In this document: positions 20,475 to 30,932 of the stretch, one piece after another
How the letters are laid out: each line of letters begins with the position of its first letter
How positions within the stretch are numbered: position 1 is the stretch's first letter
Source of the DNA: Ministeria vibrans ATCC 50519
Lineage: Eukaryota; Opisthokonta; Filasterea
Assembly: GCA_943704425.1 (NCBI GenBank)
Contig: CALSCP010002290.1
Location: 1-31,631, forward strand
Reading direction: 5' to 3'
Length of the DNA stretch: 31,631 bases
Made by a program: the position numbers and the translations under genes
The notes under the pieces: generated by a model
Database searches by the model: none
The model's input: the letters and a program-made list of their open reading frames with translations, nothing else
What the model was told of the DNA's origin: nothing

Positions 20475-22160
20475 TTACAGATCAAAGACATTGAGAGGTA
20501 GATAAAATTGGAGGCGGCGGGGCAGGACGCGGACGCGAATGGAGGCGGCGGGAAAGAGTTCGCCGTCAATGCTGAGGTGCGGCTCACGATCGTCGCGACC
20601 GTCGGTGCGCGACGGGAGGGAGAGTGTCACTGACTGACACGCCTCGATCGAGGCCAGCGATGGAGGCAGCGGCAAGGCTCGCCAGAGATGGTGCGCGAGC
20701 GAGAGCAGTTGTACACGCGATAGTGGTGGAATGACCACCAATTTGAGTTCGGCGTCCGAGACAGAATTTTCGTCGTCAGAGTGGAAGAGTGGGTAACGAT
20801 GTGAAAAGCCACTCGACTGAACAATGGAGAGCTGTGTAAAAGGGACGGTGCGCGTCGGGCCATCATTCGGGTTGGTCTCCAGTGCGTGGTCCGAGGCAAG
20901 CGAAGACGGCAACGGGGCGCTGTCAGTTGTCGACCAGACGGAATCGAGCGCGCGGCGGAATAGGGATGGGCTTGAGATGGCCGCCTCTGCGCCACTCGAC
21001 GGCTGTGCAGTGGGGTCGAGTGGACTTGGCCGTGGCGCAATTATATCATCGTCGGTAGGCATTGCACCAAGACTGGGCGTGTGTGCGACTTGCGCTACAA
21101 ACGTAGGCACACCCTTGAGAGAGAGGAGTCCCGACAGAACGGGACGCTCGTAGCGCAGTCGACCGCGTAAAAAGCCCATGTTGAGCAGGGCGGGGGAGCA
21201 AAACATGCCAGCACTCACGTGTGAGACCGAATAAACACGCTTTCCCTCGTCCACTCGGTGCAATAGTCTCATTTGAGCCTCCACATCGTTTTGTTCGCGG
21301 GCACGTTCGCGCAAAGCCTCCACGTCTTCTCCATCGACACTCTCACCGAGCGATGTTACCTCAAGCACGTCGACACGACGGCGATGCTCCAGAATCATAC
21401 CAAGCACAATATCGCTAGGGGGCACGTACGATGTGCACAGGCGCATGAGAGAGTGAAAGAAGGTGTTTTCGCGACCGGTCGGGATCACCGCGATGGGCGG
21501 CAGTCGGTTGTTGTCTTCGCGTCGCATCAGTCCCGTGACCAGCGCCTGCACAAGACCGTCACCACCAATCACAAGAATGCTGTCACCGGGACGAAACTGA
21601 AGCAGGCTCGCGCGGTCTTTCACCTGCTCATCCGAGTCGGTCTGCCAAGAGAGAGAGAAAAAAAAATGATGATGATGACTTCCGAGTCAGTCGCTCACAC
21701 AACTTCCCGCTTGGCCTTACAACTGTGATTCCGTAGTCAATGCCCGCCAGTAGAAGGGCGGGTTCGACGTCACGCTCGATGGCAGTGCGCGCGGCGCGAG
21801 TGGATCGGTTGACAAAGATGCTAATGCGCCGTGGAGTGTGGCTGGCAGTCGCGCGCTGCGCCCCCAGTTTCTACACGATAAAACAGCAAACAGGAGGCGC
21901 GTGAGGCAAGGCGGTAACATCAAAGACCAAAAGGGAACGGGTAGACGATCGGACGGGCCGTTAGATGGCACATGAAGGAAAGGTGAGTAGTCTTGCACGA
22001 GACGACCGATTTTCTTCACCTGTGCAATCCGCCCAACTTGACGGCGCCGCTCATTCGTCTCCACGGACTCTTTAAAGCGCCATGCTGCATAGGGAACGGC
22101 GACGGCAAGAAACGCCGAAAGTTTGGGACGAGTTTTGACAAAGTTGTACGCGAACGCCAT
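20475..22160 (-). CDS. AGK: Acylglycerol kinase-like lipid kinase (DAGK catalytic domain)
   Basis: Phosphorylates acyl- or diacylglycerol; the closest family by pattern is mitochondrial acylglycerol kinase. Exons (minus): 22160-22020, 21870-21721, 21641-20475; 485 aa against about 422 in human AGK. Residues 1-30 contain a hydrophobic stretch (LSAFLAVAVPYAAW) that could anchor the protein in a membrane. Exon 2 has ISIFVNRSTR, the N-terminal glycine-poor form of the lipid-kinase FVNP motif. The nucleotide loop ILVIGGDGLVQALVTGL has GGDG at 123-126 and is followed by PIAVIPTGRENTFF. The C-terminal strand SIDGELFPAASIRVRVLPRR followed by LQFY matches the AGK end (SIDSEEYE..VEVKLLPRKLQFF). A Ser/Pro/Asp-rich insert lies at about 270-360. 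The 3' end is 187 bp from the PTB-adaptor start. The upstream in-frame codon near 22214 is TTG, not ATG. Confidence 0.85.
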
Positions 22161-22667
22161 CAGAGAGAGTTGTATCGGAGCGATCGAGCCTTGGCCCAGA
22201 TAACACAAAGCCAAGGGGCACTTGGATGGACGCGTTCAAGTTGAATAAAAATTAAAAGGTGTCAATTAATCATCTTCTGGCGCTACCACCATGCGCTCGG
22301 TTCAGATTCGCTCGCGACTAAGAACTCAACAACCAATCAAATGTCAAATACTTTGGTAACTTGCTCGCTCGTGCGGCACTTGTGCTCCTCAAAAAGCGCG
22401 TGCATGTCGTACTATGCGCCGCGAGCACGCTGTGACATCGGAACAACATTGGATCTTTCTTGAATGCCCGCAACTTCCCCGCAACATGGTGCACTCGAAG
22501 TGTACTAGCTAGTCGGAAGAATTGAAAGACGCACAATCATAACCTAAGCTACTCCTTACTTGAGCAAATGAGCGTGATATAAAGCGATCTTTTTATGATT
22601 GCATCCCTGACGAGGCTAGAGTGCTGCGGCAAAGCAATCAGTATTAATTCTTGGTTTTACTCCCACA
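22161..22667. other. Spacer between the AGK-like gene and the small secreted protein gene
   Basis: About 500 bp with no convincing gene. It contains short open frames without ATG starts. It must include the AGK promoter and the 3' UTR of the secreted-protein gene. Base composition is close to that of the exons in 22300-22550, so a missed small exon or non-coding RNA cannot be excluded. Confidence 0.4.
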
Positions 22668-23180
22668 TTACGCGCCAACGTCAACACACTGGACCGAGAG
22701 GAGTGTACACGTGATGTCGCCTTGTGTGTGAGAGGCACCAACGTCAAGATAACAGCTACCCGACTCGCAGGTGAACACGCCACAGGTGGGGGAGTCGTTA
22801 GCGTACGCGCTGGCGTAGACGACAAGGTTGTTTGCGGAATTTTTCACACCCTGGCGTGCATAACCGCCTCCATCAAAACCGGAATAGTCCAGGTGGACAA
22901 AGTAGAAGTTGGTTGAAAGCTCTTGAATGCTCTGGACCGAGTAGCGGACCGACTCGCCGGTGTTTCCAACGCCGGCCGTAACGACACCGCCGGTGCAGCT
23001 GAGGAGGATATGTTTTTTTCATGATCAGTATAAATTAATTAGGTGGCCAGAATGTATGATTGTGTCACATAGCAAACTGGTACAGATTAGGACTTACTAG
23101 AGATCGGCGCGGACGCGCAAAAAGGCGGCATTTGCCAATGTGAGCGAGAGAGCAAGAACGGCGAAACGAAGAAGAGACAT
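22668..23180 (-). CDS. Small secreted protein with six cysteines, unknown family
   Basis: Predicted secreted protein of 137 aa, no family recognised. Exon 1 is 23180-23098 and exon 2 is 22998-22668; the 99-nt phase-2 intron has GTAAGT and CAG ends. The first 19 residues (MSLLRFAVLALSLTLANAA) are a clear signal peptide. The mature part runs FLRVRADLY, then CTGGVVTAGVGNTGES, a Ser/Gln/Asn-rich middle with YFVHLDYSGFDGGGYAR, and a cysteine-rich end (CGVFTC, SGSCYLDV, ITCTLLSVQC). The mature part has six cysteines, an even number that would allow three disulfides. Codon use matches neighbouring exons. There is no membrane helix after the signal. A hairpin or tiny intron lies just upstream of the start. 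Function cannot be inferred from sequence. Confidence 0.75.
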
Positions 23181-23186
23181 TTCTAT

Positions 23187-23210
23187 AATAACAAACATCG
23201 CTTTGTTATT
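23187..23210 (-). promoter_or_regulatory. 9-bp inverted repeat directly upstream of the secreted-protein start
   Basis: On the minus strand AATAACAAA, loop GCGATG, TTTGTTATT forms a perfect 9-bp stem seven bases before the ATG at 23180. The same segment is bounded by GTAAGT (23222-23217) and TATAG (23187-23183), so it could instead be a 40-nt 5' UTR intron whose body folds on itself. Confidence 0.4.
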
Positions 23211-23639
23211 CACCACACTTACAATGAATAATACACGTCTCGACTCTAGTGAGTTGCGACTTGCAACTCGTCGATTAGCACTCGCCACTCATGATCATCC
23301 ACTCTCAGCTCTCTCGGGTGTCACGCCGAGCGCATTCAAATCGAAAACAAAACAATTCCAAAACAAATATTGGACCCCTCATTGAGACACGGACGGAATT
23401 GACACAGTCGCTCTCGGAAGGAGCGTGGGTTGTGAGCCACGTTGAATGAAATAAAATGACGTTGATCATGATGCCTAATGGAAACGCAGCTGTGCGCAAA
23501 CGCGTGGTTGCGACAATGACGCTGAAATGACGCTCAGACAAAAAAAAAAAAAAAAAAGAGACACACCTCACTTGTAACGCTCATATACATAGAAGCAAAG
23601 AGCACACCGTATTACGGTATATATTGTGCAAGAGGGGCA

Positions 23640-23866
23640 GTAGACTGCGTACTGACACAGCTGGACCGTCAATTGGGTCTCGGAAAGACGTTTTTAAAGA
23701 GTCAAAGGATTCGGAGTTCACGGACGTCTGTTTGCTTCTCGCCCCGGAAAACTCGCACTTTCGTCCCTTTCATGCGCATGCTTATAGCTTAGTGCAGCAC
23801 TTTCAACAAAGCACAAGCGGTTCTTTGGATTTCGTTGGGTACCAGCTGCTACATCTCGTGCAGTAA
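23640..23866 (+). pseudogene. Possible BTB-like relic
   Basis: The plus-strand frame reads SKDSEFTDVCLLLAPENS, then FRPFHAHAYSLVQHF before a stop. The F-x-D-V...F...HA..L spacing recalls the start of a BTB/POZ domain. There is no ATG, no good upstream exon and the domain stops after about 40 residues. It may be a decayed gene copy, a misplaced exon or chance. Confidence 0.2.
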
Positions 23867-24299
23867 AAGGACGCCAAAACACAACAATTCATTATTCCAT
23901 TACGAGCGAAGCTAGCGATTATGCTGTGCTGGTACACTTCACTGCACTATGTCACGACTCAGCAAACGTACAAGTACGTCGGCGCCAAAAGCATGAAGTG
24001 ACTTACCCTTGGGGGCGGGATGAGATGAATAAAAATAATAATGCCTAAGAATAAATTTCGAATAAATTTGTTTGAAAAAGAAGAATTAATATTGGTGCAC
24101 CACTGATAAGTAATTGTCAACAGACAACGAGACCATATACAGTTTATACCACACCAATGCACAGCCAGACCCGCAGACCGCCCTTAAAATCGAAATTCGA
24201 GAAAAACGAAAGAAAAACAACAATAATGTTCCAATATTATAATAATAATAAGCTGGTGCGACGGCCGACACGCTGAAGTGTCGGGCGGGCGCAACCATC

Positions 24300-24314
24300 C
24301 CTTAACCCTAACCC
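24300..24314 (+). repeat. Telomere-like motif CCTTAACCCTAACCC
   Basis: One and a half copies of a TTAACCC/TAACCC-type motif follow a GC-rich patch. A related motif in the opposite orientation is at 31326-31346. It is too short to be a telomere array; it could be an interstitial telomeric seed or part of a dispersed repeat. Confidence 0.5.
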
Positions 24315-24581
24315 AGAAGATACGCAAGAAACGACAAAGAGAGGTTGTTTTGATTTGTACGACAAGGGATTATTTCCGGATATTAGTTCATTATGCTCAT
24401 ATCCAACAACACGCGTTATTGTGATAATTGCACACAAAGAAGAAATGATAGAACATCGTGTTGCACTTGGTTGGATAGTATATCTCTGTGTGTATAAACT
24501 GATTACAGATTATGTTGATGTTGTTGAATTGTTTGTTGATCGCAGTTTATCAAAACGTTAAAACGAGTGTTCACACATAAA

Positions 24582-27500
24582 TCATTTATCACGACTATGA
24601 AGAAACTCACGACCGGCCTTCTTAGAGTAATCTTGCTTGAACTGCGTCCGCGAGGGCTCAAAATTGGCACTATCGACGGAACCAGAACCATAGACGGCTT
24701 GAAATTGTGTGCTGATGCCCGGGCCGCGCTCTCTTCGCGCCGTCTTGAACCACTTCTTTCTAAACAATATGAGCCATTTCAATTTTAGTGTTGATACGTA
24801 TCACGTTGGGTCGGTCTCACCGTTGCCTTTGGCGGGAATATCGGTTAAAGAGAGCGACTGCATCACGCGTGATAAGCGAGCGGTCGTCGCGGATGAGGCG
24901 ACGAAGAGACTGTTTCTCATTGAACGCATCAAGGACGCCAACGCGGTCGTGGAACGCATAGGCGGCAGCGAGAAGCGCCGCAATCAAACGTAGCTGGTCG
25001 CACGAGCACTGCTGATTCATCAGTAGTACGCGTTGACTAACGATACACAGCGAGTCAACGAGGGACACAAGTTGGTAGTCACTTTCGTCGTAAGTGAGGA
25101 GCGACTGGCACTGCATCTTGATGAGTCGGATAAGGTGGTCAATGTGCGGGCTCTTCTCCAACTTCTCCCGCAGCTCTTTTTCTTCCACCCCATCGCGAAG
25201 AAGCTTCACTGATTTACGCGTTTGCGGAGGGTCTGTGGCGCACAGGTGCCGGCAAATGTACAGCAAACTGAACGCGCGCTCACTCACACCATGGCTCTCG
25301 TACAACCTGATTGCGACATCAAGTTTGCCCGACATCACATACGCTCGAATCAGCTGGCCCCATACAAAGCCATCAGGCTGATCCAACAGCTCAGGATGTG
25401 CCTTCCACTGCGCCTCGTATTTTTTAAACTCCTTGATTGCCTTCTCGAAGCGCGGAATCGGGAGCGAGTTATAGGCGTCCAGCAGTGTGCCCAGCGAGCG
25501 CGAAGAGGGTCGCATCTCCCGGTCGGGATGGTCAAGTAACAACTTGGCGTATTCCCCTTGGAGCTTTGAGCAGTTCTTTCGATGCAAGTACATCAGTGCG
25601 GTAATGGTGCACTTCTGCTGTGGAATCGACCAGTCCTCGGCCATCGTCTTCGCGATACTCTCTGCAGCCTCTTTGTGCCCATGCTTGACTGCCGCACGAA
25701 TCAACGCAGCCACGTCAAAGTCGCCCAGCCCAGTGCAAAGTCTGCCTTTAACAGCATGTGGAATTCCTTTCAAAAAGGCCTACTCAATACAATTATATAT
25801 TGTTATGAACAAAAACAAAAAGAGGTAGAGTCTCTTACGTTCACGTTTTGGAAGGGGTCATGGCACATTTCAACGGCAAGCGCAAGGAAAGGTTCACGTA
25901 GGTAGGGACCAGGTATGGAGGGATCGCGGCTCAAACAAATTAAAACAAACGAGCGGCGTGCGCGGTCAAATGCGGTGTTGAGCTCAAGGCGATTGGTGTC
26001 AAAGTGAGATGCTACAAGGAAGCGTAAGTGGGACTGGTGACGGGTTTGAGCATCGCGCGATGAAAGCTGTGCAACATCACTCCTTCCATCGCCTCCCTGG
26101 TCCAACTCGTAGGCACTCCGAATCATCCTGTTAACAAGTTTCTCGAACTCCGAAGTAGCCATGCCCGCGAGGGCTCTGGATAGGGCAGTTTGCCAGCCGT
26201 GTGAGCGCTTGCCCAAGAGTGATTTGGGTGTCGTACGTGCATACGATATCGCGTCTTTCACCAACCAGTGAAGCATTGGCAACTGACGCACACGGAGAAG
26301 CTTGTTGACTGTGTCGTGGTAGAACAGGTCGGGGACAACGTGCAGGAGTGAGGCGAGATCAAAATCTCCAAATTCGTCGAGATGTTCGCACGTTAAGATG
26401 CGCTCGAGAGGCTCAACGCGCACACACGGTGACTGAAAGTACGCGAAGAGTTGAAGGAGACGCCCAAGACTCCGGTTCAGGCCTGGCTCTTCGTTGCTGC
26501 TGAGCGTTGCAAAGGCACGCGCGACATATTCAAACAGGGCATCGCTGAAATTAAACGGGAGTTGCGCGTCAAGGTCAGACAGACTGAGCCCGCCCGAGTT
26601 GGGCAGCAGCGTTAGGTAGTGGAAGGAATTCTCGGAGCGCTTGAGGATCTTGTCAAGAATGGAGATGCGAGTGACACCAGTCGCGCTATCCGCTAGACTT
26701 GGGGTGCTAGACGCTTGCGGGAGGTCTGATTGGGCCGTGACATTGGCACTAGCGGCAACTGAGGGGCTGGCAAAAGGCGGAAGCGGAGTGGGAGAGGGTG
26801 GGACAATAGTGGTGGGGATGGAGGGAGCGTGAGGTGACAGCAGAGTACCCGATGTCGCGGGCTGTTCTTGATCCGACGATGAGCGCCCCAGAGCAAGGTC
26901 AAGACGATGATTCGCAAAGTCGACGAGAAGGGTTCGATGCTGAGACAGCTCGTGAAGCGAAACAACACACATTGCCTCGGCGCACTTGCCGACTGGTTCG
27001 CAGGTTGCGGTGAAGACAACGTGCACTTTCTGAAGCATCGACTCCGGATCTGTGAGCAATTGGCACAGTTTGTCACGATCTTCCACGTTGGTGCATTCGT
27101 CGAGACCATCAAGAATGATCAAAATCAAAGACGGAGCATCGGACGACTCTAACACGCTGGTGAGCGGTTGTTGCACAAGGCAACGAAAGTGCTTGGAAAT
27201 GTCGTTGACGGTCGTCTCAGCAGCCCACGAGAAGTCAGATTCTTCACAGGTGGCGGAGCTTTGTGTTGCGTCTAATAGAGCGGTCTGAAACCCAGCCACT
27301 CGGTCGCAGAGTTGGTCACACAAAGAGCGGAGGGCATTGGGCGCCGAGCAGCGCTCCTTGTCGCCGGCAGCAAAGTGGTGCCGCACCGTGACTTGCTCGT
27401 TGCCGCCCTTCTGCGAGTGCATGGCATATAACCTTGCGGCAAGAGTTGTCTTGCCAGTGCCGTGGTCTCCATAGAGCCAAAAGAACTGCTTGTCGCGCCG

Positions 27501-28319
27501 CCGCGACTCAAGCTCGTCGACCAAGTCGTCTGTGTTGACGAAGTCATCGTCGTCCAGAACCGCGTCCTTGTCGTCGTAATTGAGCGGATTGCACGCGCCC
27601 TTTCGTCGTTCAATGGTTAACAGGCGCTTCTGGATGACGGTGAGCCTCTCGAGCACGTCCTTATCAAAGACATACTTTTCGTTCTTCTCCGCCAACTGCA
27701 ACAGAGTCCTCAGCTCCGCCTGATTGGCATCGGCAGTGGGAACGCCGCGAAGAGCAGCGGCGACTAGATCTCGACGCAAAGGAGCATCGCCGAGAGAAAG
27801 GAGATGGGTGACATCGTCGGGAGACACACCAATGGCCAGGAGCAATTTTTCGAGACTGGTCTGGGTGTCGGTAAACTCTTTTTTGCTCAAGCTTAACTCG
27901 CGACCAAAGTGTGCCCACCGGTTGCGGGATGTGCGTAGATTCTTCGCCTCGGTCTTGACTTTCGACTCTTTGCAGTATTCGAGGAAGTTGAGGACGACAG
28001 AGACATCGCTATCGATGTGACTCGCGCTTTTCTGCTTGCGGACGCTGGCCTCTTCCCCTTTAAACTGGGCGACAAACAGTTTGGCGACGTCCCATTCGTT
28101 CGCAATGCACTCACTGACAACATTAGCCATGACAGGAGCTCTCTTATAGATATGTAGGGATTTGAAAGCTTCCACGAACTGCTTTGGGTCGCCCATGGAA
28201 CGACTCAATTTGTTGTGAACGCTTTGAGCAACACCGAGCGCAAAGCGGCGCAGATGTAAGTTGAGAGCTTGCTCTAATATGTAAGCAAAATTCAACCAAT
28301 TGGCGTGACTGGACTCCAT
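24582..28319 (-). CDS. HEPN-like domain, STAND/NACHT-type NTPase and helical-repeat protein
   Basis: Large intracellular protein, probable nucleotide-driven switch with a possible RNase effector domain; no characterised orthologue recognised. Exons (minus): 28319-25839, 25779-24821, 24759-24582; predicted 1205 aa. Residues 1-165 are helical and contain R132-N-R-W-A-H137, the Rx4H motif of HEPN nucleases, followed by a helix ending SLEKLLLAIG as in Swt1/DZIP3-type HEPN domains. After an acidic linker comes Walker A (GDHGTGKTT, residues 284-292), a Walker B of NACHT style (LIIILDGLDEC-like, D404-G-L-D-E408) and a VFTATCE sensor-like strand. A Pro/Ser-rich insert lies near 490-540. From about 560 on the protein is alpha-helical; exon 2 has FVWGQLIRAYVMSGKLDVAI, a PPR/TPR-like helix pair. 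The third exon is inferred from a GTGAGA donor, a 61-nt intron and phase match; without splicing the protein stops two residues after 1146. The tail is basic. Confidence 0.85.
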
Positions 28320-29818
28320 TGCGATTGCTAAAAGTTTGATTGGTATTTGGCCGTTTCCCCGTAACCTTGAACTTCGTCTGGTGGCGGTGACTCAGGTCCG
28401 ACTGAGTCGTGGCGAACCACCGCAAAAGCCTACACTCGTCTCTAGTTTGCCGGTGGTCGGTTACCGGTTATAATGGGCAAGAAACGCGTAGTGGGAGGGC
28501 GTTGATACTCAAGAGTCGACTGCATCGTTCGGCGCAGAAAAGAAAAGAAAATGAAGAAAACGACAAAAACTCTGTAGTGGATTGTGTGTTCGACTCCTCT
28601 CACCTCTGCACTACGTCCACTAATATTTGTTTTTGGAGTATATAGCGCAAATTTTTTTGAGAAGCTCGATCTCACGATCTGGCTGGTGCGTAACTATTTT
28701 GTGGAGGGGGCGTTTAATCGTTAGCTTTTTTTAAAATTCGAATCTCTCCAACAACAAACCGACATAGGTACAGACACCGCAACACTTTAGTTACCCATAT
28801 GAGTGCGCAACGCCCTTTCTCGTCGCGTTTTAAGACGAAAACCTAAACTTCACCTAAACCATTCGTTTGACTGAAGTTTGACTTTCGCCCTGTGTTTTCA
28901 CGCTACTGGGCGGTGACCGGGAGATTGGGACATCGGGTCACGTTTGGGTGAGTGGGCGACAGAGGAGCATGTTTGGGGGTGTTTCGGCGCGCCATCGCGC
29001 CATGCGTTTTTTTAACGAATTTTTTGTTCATTAAATTTTTTGTTGCAAAGGAGCAGAAAGATACGCACTCGTCGTGTTTTTGGCTGCTGTGTGGCCCCAA
29101 GGGCTCTCTATTGTACTTTTATGATGGTGGCAGCAATAGCGGGGTTAGAAAGGTTCTGGATTTGCCTGGGAACTTGAGCGTTTTTATTAAGTAGCTGCTT
29201 TGCCCGAACTTTGCCCATTTTTTCACACATACCATCTTTGATCTTCTCTGTGTGTTTCTGATTCAATTTTGTCATTCATAATAACTCATTATGGAAGGTA
29301 GGCGTTGTGAGGTGTAAGAGGGGATATGAAGTCCATTTTTTTTGTTGCGATTTGAAGAAGATTTGAAATACCCCACTGAGGGAACGTTTGTCTCTGTCCT
29401 CATCTTTTCAAATTCTGTTATATCTCTCAATACGGGAGGTGAACCTGGTGGGGGTTGGGAGCGGCGAGGCTTGTAGTGAAGCGGGAAAATTTTCACGGGA
29501 ATTTTTTTCCCTTTTGACGTCCTTGCTTTGGACTCGCTTGGGCCTTCGTGTTTCTGGAGTTCTGCATCGTTTTTGTCAGTGGATGCGGAAAGACTGTGTG
29601 CTCAGTGTGCGGGGTTGGAAAGCGGAATTTAACCCTCACTCCGATGAAACTCCAATTTCATTCCTCTTTTTATCTAAATTTGAAAGTGAATCTTTCGTCG
29701 TAATGCCCTATCACTCCGTAATATAATTATGATTTTCTTCTCTATCAACCCACTATCACGTATATTTTTCTTATGGTTACGGTTCTCTCTAATTTTCTCT
29801 AATTTTTTAAAGGCGAAA
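28320..29818. other. 1.5-kb divergent spacer
   Basis: Lies between the start codons of the HEPN-NTPase gene (minus) and the multi-pass membrane protein gene (plus). It holds a B-box-like GTTCGACTCC string near 28588 without a foldable tRNA, a GGCGCG-CCAT-CGCGCC palindrome near 28987, and several open frames of 60-110 codons that begin with TTG or GTG, not ATG, and match no family I know. It may hold long 5' UTRs, non-coding exons or a decayed element. Confidence 0.45.
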
Positions 29819-30932
29819 ATGTCAGACGTTGAATGGTATTACCAGGACTACACGTCCATACACGCGATCGTCGTGTACAGCATTGGAGGGTTCCTCTTCC
29901 TTCTCGGGCTGGTATTTCTCTTCATGTGTTCCCGAAAAGGTTCCCATGAGCCGCTGCGGGTGACAAAGGTCATCAACTACAGCCTCTTCTTTATGCTTGA
30001 ATTTACCATCTTTGCGGGCCGCCTCAACTTCCTGCTGGGTGCATCAGGAAGCTACTCGCCAATGGTGGCTGCGGACAATCAGGATCTGGCGTACACCGGG
30101 CCCGCCTACACAGCCTCGACACCCGTCGCGGTACTCGAAGAAAACGGTTGCCATGTTCTGGCGCGAGTCAATTCCGGCAACACGACTCTCTCCGCTGCCC
30201 GCTCAAACTTGTGCGAATTCATGTTCGTTGAGGTAGACGCAACTATTTTTGTTGACGGATTCTCGCGTTTCTCCGCCGGACTCGGCATGACCGTCTTTAT
30301 TCTGCTGGAGGCTACGGTGTGCATTGGATGGCTCTATGTGGCTGATCGCCATCGTAACAATGACAGTCTCTCCTGGAAGAGGCGTCTGCTCGAGTCGCTT
30401 GGCTTCCACCTTCTCTTTTTGTGCATTGCGTCGCAGCAGTCGCTCGTACTGATGCCCATTGCCAACATGCAGGTAGAAAGCATTTGTGTTTAATCTTGTG
30501 GAAAATTAAGAAAAGGCATTATCCGCCACACTCTCCTCTTTTTAGGCAAATAAATACTGTTACAACTTTGCCATGCCAACTGGTCTGTCCCTCCAAAAGG
30601 GAGTCTGTTTGCACCGCTGGGCAACATACGGTGTTCCTGTCGGTCTCCCGCTGGCTGTTGGGGGGATTGCGGTTACAGTGGCAGTTGTGGGCTCGCAGGC
30701 GGCAATTCTTGCCGTTCTCTTCGTAATTCTTGCCCTGTGTGGCATTGGGCTTTTTTCTATTTGGCTGTTTGCCGGCATGGGCTATGGAGTGTGGATACAT
30801 TTCACGACGTTCTACCAGCAGATTGTCTTTCTCGTTTCGGAACTCGCGGCACCTGCCACATTCACAATCACCGACGTCATTCTCACTGTCCTCAATATTG
30901 GGGGATTCATGTCCGACTCTACGTTTGTGTAA
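29819..30932 (+). CDS. Multi-pass (about seven-helix) membrane protein of unknown family
   Basis: Integral membrane protein, no family recognised. Exons 29819-30472 and 30546-30932; the phase-0 intron has GTAGAA and a CTCTTTTTAG end; 346 aa. The start ATG lies in GAAAATGTC after an AT-rich leader; an in-frame codon further upstream (29729) belongs to the spacer. There is no cleavable signal: a 14-residue polar N-terminus precedes helix 1 (about 15-38). Helices follow at about 55-75, 140-170, 190-212, 240-262, 265-293 and 298-330. The loop between helices 2 and 3 is about 65 residues, has two cysteines (NGC and NLC) and one N-T-T glycosylation site, as expected for an exposed loop. Short charged loops (SRKGSHEP, DRHRNNDS) suggest cytoplasmic sides. 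Seven helices recall G-protein-coupled receptors, but none of their motifs (DRY, NPxxY) is present. Confidence 0.8.

Larger units (their letters stand above)
23181..24581. other. 1.4-kb spacer with weak open frames
   Basis: No confident gene. It holds a run of 17 A at about 23540-23557, an open frame at 23640-23866 resembling part of a BTB domain, an AT-rich part from 24000 to 24250, a telomere-like motif at 24300, and an open AT-rich frame at 24355-24561 without ATG. It separates the secreted-protein promoter from the 3' end of the HEPN-NTPase gene. Confidence 0.5.

Noticed and set aside
28540-28620. tRNA gene suggested by GTTCGACTCC
   Set aside because: No matching T stem, anticodon arm or acceptor stem can be folded around the B-box-like string.
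29388-29726. 112-codon plus-strand frame upstream of the membrane protein
   Set aside because: It begins with TTG, has no family similarity, and no splice junction links it in frame to the next gene.
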